Part shown: positions 18,785 to 26,863 of the stretch, one piece after another | How the letters are laid out: every line of letters starts with the position of its first letter | How positions within the stretch are numbered: position 1 is the stretch's first letter | Assembly: GCA_018645725.1 (NCBI GenBank) | Contig: JABGWD010000460.1 | Coordinates: 1 to 33,890 of the forward strand | DNA: 33,890 nucleotides | Direction: 5' to 3' | Source of the DNA: Opitutia bacterium | GTDB taxonomy: Bacteria > Verrucomicrobiota > Verrucomicrobiia > Opitutales > Seribacteraceae | The notes under the pieces: generated by a model | What the model saw: only the letters and a program-made list of their open reading frames with translations | Told to the model about the DNA's origin: nothing | The model's database searches: none | Position numbers and translations under genes: made by a program

Positions 18785-21012
18785 AGAAACATTCCCCCAT
18801 ACGCCTCGGCATCCTGATCGCCCTCACCCTTTTGGGCGCTTGGGTTTGTTTTTTCCCAAATTCTTTCGGAACCGCTTCGCTTTTTGATTTCGCAAAGGAC
18901 CCTCCCGTACCTCCCGCCGATTCTTTCGACTTGGACGGCTTCTCCCGCATTCCGGTTTTGCGCGGGGGAAGAGTCAAACCGATCGACAGCGTAGCCCGAA
19001 ACACCTTGCTCGTCCTGCGCAACAAAAGAACTGCCCTTGATGCAGACGAAGAAAAAGTTCCTGCTCTCGAATGGTTTGTCCGTGTTTTGTTCGCTCCCGA
19101 TCAGGCGGATCAGCTCAAAACTTTCCTCATTGATCACGATCAGGTTCTTGGCCTGATGGGAAAGAAGCTTGCAAGCGACGGAAAGCATTTTTCGTATGCC
19201 GAACTGGAACCACATCTTGCCGAAATCGAATCCAGCGCAAGGGAAGCCGGACAACTTGAACAGGAGGAACGGGACAGCTTCCAGCAAAACGTCATCGAAT
19301 TGTACCGCGGGCTTTTGCTCTACCGCAAACTCAAGAACACACTCACCCCTCCCCCCGTTCCTTCCGAAAGTTCCGACATGCTTGATGAAATCGGGGTTGC
19401 CGAGGTCTTTTTCGACCCGGACAAAGATTCGGACCGCACCGCCGAGTACAAACGGTTCCGTGTCTTGACCGGGGTCATCGCCGAACAGCCGTCCTTGATC
19501 GAAATGGGAAGCTCGGAATTTGCCAAGGTCGTCTTTTTCCTCGATCACTATTCGCGGGCCAACATGTGGTCGGAATTCTTTCCCATCCCCCCGGAAGCAA
19601 ACGATCCTCTCGAAAAGTGGCTTGCCGTGGGACAATCACTGGTCGGCGAGGAACCTCTTGATTCCCAGGAAAAACGCAACATGGACCCACGGGCATTCAT
19701 CTCGACCCTCCGCGAATTGGTCGCCCTGTCACCCGATGAATTGAGAAAACGCATAACTGCCATTCGGGAAACGCAGAAAATGAACCCCACCGCCCTCTTT
19801 GCCTCCCAATACGCCGAAGCCATCAAATTACGCCGCGAGGTAGATCCCATTATCGGACTATACGAAAAGCTCGGCATCAGTTACCGTGCCAATGATTTCG
19901 CCACCTTCAACGCGACCGTCGCTCATTTGCGCGAATTGGCCACCGAGCGGGCCGGCGAGGCGGGCTCAACTCTTCACTTCGAGAAAGCATACAACGGCTT
20001 CGAGCCTTTTTACCGCAGTTCCCTTGCTTACGTTCTTGTTTTCATCATTGCCTGCTGCTCCTGGCTCGCCGCGACTTACTCGAACTCCGTTGGCAAAAGC
20101 GACTCTACTGCAAAAATGCTTCGCGATACCGCCTATGTCCTCACGGGTATCGTTTTGCTCTCTCACACCTTTGGTCTTTTCGGCCGGATGTACATCGAGG
20201 GACGCCCCCCCGTGACCAATCTTTATTCCTCGGCCTTGTTCATCGGTTGGGGTGCGGTCCTTCTTTGTTTCGCCACTGAAAAATACCTGCGCTTGGGGGT
20301 TGCCTCCGCGATGGGCTCTTTCATCGGAGCGGGAAGTTTGGTCATTGCCTACAACTTAAGCCTCGATTCTTCCCTCAATCCAACGGGGGACACCATGGAA
20401 ATGATGCGTGCCGTGCTCGATTCCAATTTCTGGCTGGCCACGCACGTAGTCATCATAACCATCGGTTACTCCACTACCTTCCTCGCCGGATTCCTGGGGA
20501 TTGCCTATGTGTTTTATCACCTCAAGTCCGCCCTTTTCGGCAAATCGGAGGGCAAATTGAAGAAAACATTGGAATCGATGATTTTCGGAATTACTTGCTT
20601 TTCCTTGTTGTTCAGCTTGGTGGGAACGGTTCTCGGTGGAATTTGGGCAGATCAATCATGGGGCAGGTTCTGGGGATGGGATGCCAAGGAGAACGGGGCT
20701 CTCCTGATTGTGATTTGGAACGCCCTTCTTCTGCATGCGAGGTTTTCCGGGATTGCCAAGACCAGAGGGCTTGCCGCAATCGCCATCTTCGGAAACGTCG
20801 TCACAGCCTGGTCTTGGTTCGGAACGAACATGCTCGGAGTGGGACTGCATTCCTACGGCTTCATGGACAAAGCGTTCAATTACCTGATGGCCTTCATCCT
20901 TTCCCAATTGGCCATCATTGCCTTGGCCTACTTCCCCGCCTTTGTGAAGATGCTGATCAAGTTGGCAAGCAAACTTATCTCCAGTCCACCCCCGAACGAG
21001 ACCAGAACCTAG
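18781..21012 (+). CDS. CcsA/ResC-like cytochrome c assembly protein with long N-terminal extension
   Basis: ATG at 18781 (ATGA overlap). GRPPVTNLYSSALFIGWGAVLLC, GGIWADQSWGRFWGWDAKENGALLIVIWNALLLHARF (WWD-type motif). Confidence 0.9.
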   Translation: MKKHSPIRLGILIALTLLGAWVCFFPNSFGTASLFDFAKDPPVPPADSFDLDGFSRIPVLRGGRVKPIDSVARNTLLVLRNKRTALDADEEKVPALEWFVRVLFAPDQADQLKTFLIDHDQVLGLMGKKLASDGKHFSYAELEPHLAEIESSAREAGQLEQEERDSFQQNVIELYRGLLLYRKLKNTLTPPPVPSESSDMLDEIGVAEVFFDPDKDSDRTAEYKRFRVLTGVIAEQPSLIEMGSSEFAKVVFFLDHYSRANMWSEFFPIPPEANDPLEKWLAVGQSLVGEEPLDSQEKRNMDPRAFISTLRELVALSPDELRKRITAIRETQKMNPTALFASQYAEAIKLRREVDPIIGLYEKLGISYRANDFATFNATVAHLRELATERAGEAGSTLHFEKAYNGFEPFYRSSLAYVLVFIIACCSWLAATYSNSVGKSDSTAKMLRDTAYVLTGIVLLSHTFGLFGRMYIEGRPPVTNLYSSALFIGWGAVLLCFATEKYLRLGVASAMGSFIGAGSLVIAYNLSLDSSLNPTGDTMEMMRAVLDSNFWLATHVVIITIGYSTTFLAGFLGIAYVFYHLKSALFGKSEGKLKKTLESMIFGITCFSLLFSLVGTVLGGIWADQSWGRFWGWDAKENGALLIVIWNALLLHARFSGIAKTRGLAAIAIFGNVVTAWSWFGTNMLGVGLHSYGFMDKAFNYLMAFILSQLAIIALAYFPAFVKMLIKLASKLISSPPPNETRT

Positions 21013-21515
21013 CCCCCGGAACCTTTTTTGCGATTCTTCCGCTTGGCCCCCGGAGTCTTTTTCAGTTTCTCCCTGAGGGTTTTCAGAATGGGTTCGGCAG
21101 GCCTCCCGAATGAGCAGGGAAAAGACAAGCGATCGTTTGACAATCCTCTGGACTCCACCGCGCTCTCCTTCAATACGGCTACGATCAGCTTTCGGTTGAT
21201 GTAATCCTCAAGCTCAAAATCCTTGATCTCTTCATGTCTAAAACTTTCCTTTCTCCACCAACTACGGAGGTGAAAGCCCTCCGAATCAATCTTCAACCGA
21301 GACCATTCGAAAAGTTGATCGAGCAAGTTCAAAAGACCTGCCAAGGCAAGAATGATCGTTCCAAACAAACTGACGTTTTCGCCAAGAGTTTCTGAGAAAG
21401 TACCGCTAAGAACGAAAAACAAAGCGCACAGGAGCAAAAAAAACGTGAATGCGACTTGCCTCCAGCCAACCGGCTTGATGACCGTAACGTCTTTTCTTCT
21501 GCCCCCCTCCCGCAT
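21009..21515 (-). CDS. Hypothetical small membrane protein (two TMs plus PH-like soluble domain)
   Basis: 168 aa. VAFTFFLLLCALFFVLSG and VSLFGTIILALAGLLNLL, followed by LKIDSEGFHLRSWWRKESFRHEEIKDFELEDY. Confidence 0.55.
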   Translation of the reverse strand: MREGGRRKDVTVIKPVGWRQVAFTFFLLLCALFFVLSGTFSETLGENVSLFGTIILALAGLLNLLDQLFEWSRLKIDSEGFHLRSWWRKESFRHEEIKDFELEDYINRKLIVAVLKESAVESRGLSNDRLSFPCSFGRPAEPILKTLREKLKKTPGAKRKNRKKGSGG

Positions 21516-21521
21516 GAATGC

Positions 21522-23009
21522 CTATGCGGGTCGAAGTGTGGGAAAAAGAATGGTATCGCGAATGTTCGATGCCTTGGTGAGGAAGATAACCAAGCGGTCT
21601 ATCCCCAAGCCCATCCCCCCGGCCGGAGGCATGCCATGCTCAAGGGCGAGAAGGAAATCATCGTCCAACTCTTGCGTTTCCTCTCCTACCTGTTTCATGA
21701 AGGCTTCTCTCTGAACGAACGGATCGTTTTGTTCGGAATACGCCGGGGCAATTTCCTGACCGTTGATACAAAGTTCGAATACGTCGATGGTGCTCTCGTC
21801 GTCCTCGGTAATTTTGGCCAAGGGGCAAAGTTCGCGTGGAATATGGGTCACGAAGGTCGGCTGGATCAGGGTATGCTCGATAATCTTTTCAAAGACGTCG
21901 TTGGTGATCTCGAAGTCCTCCAATTCGGGATCCACTTCTATGCCCAATTCCTTTGTCTTTTCAAGCTTGGCCGACTTCGGCAGTTCAAACCAGTCGTCCC
22001 GGCCAACCGCACCAAGGATCAAGTCCTTGTACTTCGCCTCCTTCCAATTCCCCGAAAGGTCAATCGCTTCCCCCTCTTCCCTTTCCATTTGCAAAGTACC
22101 CAAGGCTCTCTCGGCCACTTGCTGAATGAGGGATTGGGTCAACTCCATCATGCCACGAAAATCGGTATAGGCCTGATAAGCTTCGAGCATAGTGAACTCC
22201 GGGTTGTGCCTGCGGGACAAGCCTTCGTTACGGAAAACCCGTCCGACTTCGAAAACCCGATCGAATCCACCGACCAACAACCTTTTGAGATGCAGTTCCA
22301 GGGCAATCCGAAGGCTGAAGTCACAATCCAAGGCATTGAAGTGCGTTTCAAAAGGACGGGCGGCGGCTCCGCCGGAAACCGCTTGCAACATCGGGGTCTC
22401 GACCTCCAAAAAATCCCTGCTCCAAAAAAACTCACGGATTTCCCTGATAACCCTGCTTCTCGCCCGGAAGCGTTCGCGGGAATCGTCGTTGACGATCAAG
22501 TCGAGATAACGCTGGCGGTAGATTTGTTCGTTATCCGTCAGGCCATGCCATTTTTCCGGCAAGGGGCGAAGAGCCTTGGAGACAAGTCGATACTCCTTCG
22601 CCCGGATGGTAATTTCCCCCGTCTTGGTACGAAAGAGAGGACCGCGAATTCCGATAAAGTCACCAAGGTCAAGTTTCTTGAAGGCAGCGTACTCGTCATC
22701 CCCGATCTCATCCCTGCGGACATAGGATTGAATTTTGCCATCCCGGTCGATGATCTTCAGAAACGATGCCTTGCCCATGAGACGGAAGGCAACGATTCGA
22801 CCGGCCACCGAAACCTCCGGTCCTTCATCCAGGTCTTCGGGCAATAGTTCGAGAGCTTCACTCGAAGTATGGGACTGATCCCAGTTCGAACGGTAGGGAT
22901 CGTTTCCGGATTCTCGCAAATGATCGAGCTTGCTTTGGCGGACCGCAAATTGATCGCTTCCGTCAAGAGAAGAATCCACGGTGGGGTTTTTGGGCTGTTC
23001 TTGGCTCAT
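21522..23009 (-). CDS. lysS: Lysyl-tRNA synthetase (class II)
   Basis: MSQEQPKNPTVDSSLDGSDQFAVRQSKLDHLRESGNDPY, RYLDLIVNDDSRERFRARSRVIREIREFFWSRDFLEVETPMLQ, FRNEGLSRRHNPEFTMLEAYQAY, GMGLGIDRLVIFLT. Confidence 0.97.
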   Translation of the reverse strand: MSQEQPKNPTVDSSLDGSDQFAVRQSKLDHLRESGNDPYRSNWDQSHTSSEALELLPEDLDEGPEVSVAGRIVAFRLMGKASFLKIIDRDGKIQSYVRRDEIGDDEYAAFKKLDLGDFIGIRGPLFRTKTGEITIRAKEYRLVSKALRPLPEKWHGLTDNEQIYRQRYLDLIVNDDSRERFRARSRVIREIREFFWSRDFLEVETPMLQAVSGGAAARPFETHFNALDCDFSLRIALELHLKRLLVGGFDRVFEVGRVFRNEGLSRRHNPEFTMLEAYQAYTDFRGMMELTQSLIQQVAERALGTLQMEREEGEAIDLSGNWKEAKYKDLILGAVGRDDWFELPKSAKLEKTKELGIEVDPELEDFEITNDVFEKIIEHTLIQPTFVTHIPRELCPLAKITEDDESTIDVFELCINGQEIAPAYSEQNDPFVQREAFMKQVGEETQELDDDFLLALEHGMPPAGGMGLGIDRLVIFLTKASNIRDTILFPTLRPA

Positions 23010-23092
23010 GGGAAAAGTAAGAAAATGGGGTAAATCCAAAGAAAGACAACGGTAAAGCCTTTCGTTCGCAAAGCCGCTCGCCCGGATCTCCC

Positions 23093-24562
23093 CTAGGTGT
23101 TGGGCAAACGGGCCAAGGCCACCCGGAAGCCAAGGTTTCGGTAACGATGGAAGAGAGATTGAGTGTCTCTCGAGGAGGACTTGCACCCGGATGCCTTCTT
23201 CATGTAACTCCCTCCCCGGCAAATACGGAACTCGTCTTGTTCGGTATCATCGAGAAGGGTATTGACGAAGGAATTCCCGACCCATTCCCTGACGTTCCCG
23301 TACATATCGTGAAGACCCCAGGGGTTTGGCAGTTTGAGTTTGACCGGATGAACCCGCCTTACGCTGTTCACCAAGTACCAACCATGTTCATGCAATTCGG
23401 CAGGATCGTCTCCGAAATAGTAGTCGGTGGTCGTCCCTGCCCGGCAGGCATATTCCCATTCGACCTCGGTAGGAAGGCGGAATTCATGGTTTTCCGGAAG
23501 ACTTCCACTGTCCTTGGCCAAAACGGTCAGGGCCTTGCAAAACTCAACGGCGTCCAACCAGGAAACCCTGTTCACTGGCAAATTGAAGACTTCTGCACCG
23601 CCATCCGTATCGACGTCGCTGGGATTCGATCCCATGACTTCGGTGTATACCTCCTGAGTAACCAATAACTGGCTCAGCCAAAAATCATTGCGCACGTGCA
23701 CGAGGCGAACGTCCGAGGTATAGGGAACGCGAACGGTTATTTTCCCTGAAGGAATCCACGAAAGATCGCCCACGTAGGAATCGGAAAAAGGTGGTTTGTC
23801 CTGTCGTATATTGTTTTCGGCTTCATCGACGATGACACCGACGGCAAAAGGGTGACGAGTCTTTTGAGCACTCAAGGCTTTGGGCTTTGCAGGAGAACGC
23901 TGAGGAACCGGTATCACCGGAGAGAACCCGGCTTTCTTTTCCTTGTCGTCTTCGGTATCTTTGCCTTCGGTGACCGAAGAGCTACCGTTTTGACGACTGT
24001 ACCGGTTGACTTGGGCGGCGAAGACCTGCTCCATGATTTTCCACAAGGCTTCCCCTTCGTCCAGTACTTCCTCGCCAGTTGACTTGCGGTTGAGCAAATG
24101 GCGGTGTTGGCCTTGGCTGTCGGCTTTGGCCAAAATGTTGCGCATGACCTCTATGGCTTTCTTTTGCCAACCGAGTTTATAGTAGAAGCAAGACTGAAAC
24201 TGTTGCAAACAGAGTTTCAAGCTTGGGGTCAGTGTAATATCCTCGAGAAAAATAGGCAGCATCGGCTTGTTTTCACTCAGGGCGAATTGAATTTCCCGGT
24301 TCACGTGGGAAGAAGAACAAGCGCTCGGGGAAAGAAAGACGGCAAACATATCGGATCCCATGATCTTTTGGGCAATTTCATTTTGCCACTCCTCGGCGGG
24401 AGGTATGCCATCATCATACCAAAGATTCAAATTCGCTTCATGAAAATGACGCATGGCATTGTAGACCAACACCTTGTCCGCATGAGCATAACTGACGAAG
24501 GCGAAAGGCTTGCTTCCCGAGTAAGACTCGAAAGGGATTGGAATGTCAGGTGAGGTTGTCAA
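23093..24562 (-). CDS. TIR domain - FGE/sulfatase-modifying-factor (SUMF1-like) fusion protein
   Basis: N-term SKPFAFVSYAHADKVLVYNAMRHFHEANLNLWYDDGIPPAEEWQNEIAQKIMGSDMFAVFLSPSACSSSHVNREIQFALSENKPMLPIFLE (TIR with conserved Glu). C-term LVTQEVYTEVMG, FRLPTEVEWEYACRAGTTTDYYFGDD, GLHDMYGNVREWV, CRGGSYMKK (FGE-sulfatase). Only a TTG start is available. Confidence 0.9.
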   Translation of the reverse strand: MTTSPDIPIPFESYSGSKPFAFVSYAHADKVLVYNAMRHFHEANLNLWYDDGIPPAEEWQNEIAQKIMGSDMFAVFLSPSACSSSHVNREIQFALSENKPMLPIFLEDITLTPSLKLCLQQFQSCFYYKLGWQKKAIEVMRNILAKADSQGQHRHLLNRKSTGEEVLDEGEALWKIMEQVFAAQVNRYSRQNGSSSVTEGKDTEDDKEKKAGFSPVIPVPQRSPAKPKALSAQKTRHPFAVGVIVDEAENNIRQDKPPFSDSYVGDLSWIPSGKITVRVPYTSDVRLVHVRNDFWLSQLLVTQEVYTEVMGSNPSDVDTDGGAEVFNLPVNRVSWLDAVEFCKALTVLAKDSGSLPENHEFRLPTEVEWEYACRAGTTTDYYFGDDPAELHEHGWYLVNSVRRVHPVKLKLPNPWGLHDMYGNVREWVGNSFVNTLLDDTEQDEFRICRGGSYMKKASGCKSSSRDTQSLFHRYRNLGFRVALARLPNT

Positions 24563-24589
24563 TGCGGGCCAGAGGATGGGGGTCGGACG

Positions 24590-26542
24590 TTATTCCTTGT
24601 ATCCGGTACGTTGCAGGATGTAAATGGGATGACTGCCGTAATTCTTGGCCAACTCCAAATTACCAACGTACTCGAAATCAAAATCATCGTGCCCGAAGGA
24701 TAGCAGGGCAGCCATGATTTCCGAAACGTAAACGGAACCGGGCAAGACGATCGGTTCGATTCGAGCGGCTTGATTGACGTGTTTGCCAAAGAAATTCTTC
24801 CTCATCAGAACGGGATCCAATTCTTCGTAAACCGGCCCGGCATGCATGGAAATCCTGACTTCCAGTCCATCGGTCAGCCCCAACTCGTCCCAGTTTCCCT
24901 TGGAGAAGTAATCCCTCAACTGGATTGCCAAGCTCAAGGCATCGTCCAAATCGTCAAAAACCGCAAAGAAACTATCCCCCCACGTATTGACGAAAGCAGG
25001 GGGTTTCGAAAGCGTCCCGAGACCATCGGAAATTCCGCCCAAGAACTTCTCCACGAATACCGGGGTCAGCTCCTCGGACACCTTGGTGAACCCTTCGACG
25101 TCCGCAAAAAGCATGACCTTGACCGTACGGGACACTGTTTTCTTCAAGCTTCCGTCGGCTATGACGATTGCGGGCTTGGTTTCCCCCGAACTGGACGGGG
25201 CGGCATTCTGTTCGCCTACGGACGAAAGGACCTCCTTTGCATCAATTACAATCGGTTCGTTAAAAATGGACGTCCATCTTTCCACAAGCTCCCCGGTTCC
25301 TCCGGTAGATCCTTTTTGTCCGTCCCAAAAAACGAGCAGTTTCGGGTTTTCATCCAGTCCTCGTCCCCGCATGGCAGTGAACCCGAGCAGGACGTCATTG
25401 CAAAAGGAATAAAGAGAATCTTCGCCGTTATAGCCCTCACGCGTGACATAATGAACGGCGGTCGCCTGATCAAGTACCTTTTCGAACCGGGCAACCCAAT
25501 TGCCACCTGCTCTTCTGACGCTTGTCTCGATGAATTCATCCTTCGCGAAGGGAAGAAAAACATGGGTTTCACCGCCCCGTTCGGCCATCGTCTCAAGAAA
25601 GAGTATGTCGGTTCCGCATGCGGCCGAACTGTACCCGCAACTCGCTCCCATTGATGCCAAGGCTTCTTCGATCTTTCGCTTGACCTCGGGTTCGGCTTCC
25701 GGCGGAAACCTGCGCGCTCCGCCCGGACTGTCTATGACATGGCCCGAACAAGCAACGATTCCCAATTTTGGAAAGGCAAAAGAGATTTCCTCAAGAATAG
25801 CCTCATCCTCGTAAACGCTGGCAATTTGAAGAGCTTGCTTTCGGGTACTCGCAATTTGAGAAGGTTCGGCATCCCCCGAAGACACCGCCTCACCGTAAGC
25901 CGATGCCGCCTCCTCGATGGACCCGAGAAGCAAGAGGGCTTCCGCCTCGGTTACCTGAATCCAATAATTCGAGGTTCCCTGATCCTTGAGTTTTCGGCAA
26001 ATCTGACGGGCTTTTTCAGCGCTTTCTCTGCCTTTCTCCCGATCACCCGAGAGAAAATGCATGAAAGCGATGTTGATACAGGGATAGTATTGGGTCTCCA
26101 GATCCTGTCTCTGACTCACGCGAAGGCTGTCAAAACTGTTGGTCGAATAAGCCTCCTCGTAGCGGGCAATCGCCAGGTCGGCATATTTTTTCTTACTGCT
26201 TTGGTCGCTTGAATACTCCCACAAATCCTTGTAGGCGCTCGCCAGCAGGCTATGAGTCTCCACGTCCCGGTCTCCGCCCGCAACCAACTCCTCCAAAATC
26301 TTCGTGGCCATCATCGGGGAACCCGCCTTCGACAGGGCATGCCCCGCCCGTTGACTCAGTTTCTTGTGCTTCTTGAACTTCTTGAGCCCGGCCCGGGCAA
26401 CGTCGTGAGCAAGAAGGAATTCACCCACCTTGATCATTTTCTCGCACAAAGAAAGAAACTCCATGGCCGAAGCCTTTTCCTGATCAAGAAGCTTCCACTC
26501 CAACCGGAGGTTCGGACTGAGTCTCTTTTGTAATTGCGACAT
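24590..26542 (-). CDS. TPR-like / TRAFs-binding-SLOG-like / class III nucleotide cyclase fusion
   Basis: N-term helical repeats. Middle SGHVIDSPGGARRFPPEAEPEVKRKIEEALASMGASCGYSSAACGTDILFLETMAERGGETHVFLPFAKDEFIETSV. C-term VKVMLFADVEGFTKVSEE, FVNTWGDSFFAVFDDL, KHVNQAARIEPIVLPGSVYVSE. Confidence 0.85.
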   Translation of the reverse strand: MSQLQKRLSPNLRLEWKLLDQEKASAMEFLSLCEKMIKVGEFLLAHDVARAGLKKFKKHKKLSQRAGHALSKAGSPMMATKILEELVAGGDRDVETHSLLASAYKDLWEYSSDQSSKKKYADLAIARYEEAYSTNSFDSLRVSQRQDLETQYYPCINIAFMHFLSGDREKGRESAEKARQICRKLKDQGTSNYWIQVTEAEALLLLGSIEEAASAYGEAVSSGDAEPSQIASTRKQALQIASVYEDEAILEEISFAFPKLGIVACSGHVIDSPGGARRFPPEAEPEVKRKIEEALASMGASCGYSSAACGTDILFLETMAERGGETHVFLPFAKDEFIETSVRRAGGNWVARFEKVLDQATAVHYVTREGYNGEDSLYSFCNDVLLGFTAMRGRGLDENPKLLVFWDGQKGSTGGTGELVERWTSIFNEPIVIDAKEVLSSVGEQNAAPSSSGETKPAIVIADGSLKKTVSRTVKVMLFADVEGFTKVSEELTPVFVEKFLGGISDGLGTLSKPPAFVNTWGDSFFAVFDDLDDALSLAIQLRDYFSKGNWDELGLTDGLEVRISMHAGPVYEELDPVLMRKNFFGKHVNQAARIEPIVLPGSVYVSEIMAALLSFGHDDFDFEYVGNLELAKNYGSHPIYILQRTGYKE

Positions 26543-26578
26543 AAATAAAGTTTTTAGTTTTCCTTATGCGCCTTTGGC

Positions 26579-26607
26579 CCTCTTTACGAGGAAAACCTCC
26601 TTAGAGG
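26579..26607 (-). promoter_or_regulatory. Alternating short inverted segments between rpsU and the cyclase gene (weak terminator/attenuator candidate)
   Basis: Minus strand CCTC-TAAG-GAGG-TTTT-CCTC-GTAAA-GAGG; each segment can pair with the next. Confidence 0.3.
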
Positions 26608-26608
26608 C

Positions 26609-26809
26609 TTACATCTTTTCGTAACGCGTACGAAGCATTTGGGTGAAAGCAGCAACCTTGCGGGCCTCTCTCTTCTTGTCGGACCGCTTTTCAAAATATC
26701 GCTTGGCTCTCACGTCGCGAATTACGCCTTCACGGTCGAGACGTTTTTTCAGTCGACGAATGGCCCTGTCAATGGGTTCGCCTTTACGTAGTTTGATTTC
26801 GATAGTCAT
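26609..26809 (-). CDS. rpsU: 30S ribosomal protein S21
   Basis: MTIEIKLRKGEPIDRAIRRLKKRLDREGVIRDVRAKRYFEKRSDKKREARK. Confidence 0.95.
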   Translation of the reverse strand: MTIEIKLRKGEPIDRAIRRLKKRLDREGVIRDVRAKRYFEKRSDKKREARKVAAFTQMLRTRYEKM

Positions 26810-26863
26810 AGAAAACCTTTCAAAATAGGCGTTTGCGTTCGCAGGTCAAGGAGGAACGAACAA

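Noticed and set aside
21456-22847. 463-aa plus-strand ORF
   Set aside because: Antisense to lysS, with no recognisable domain.
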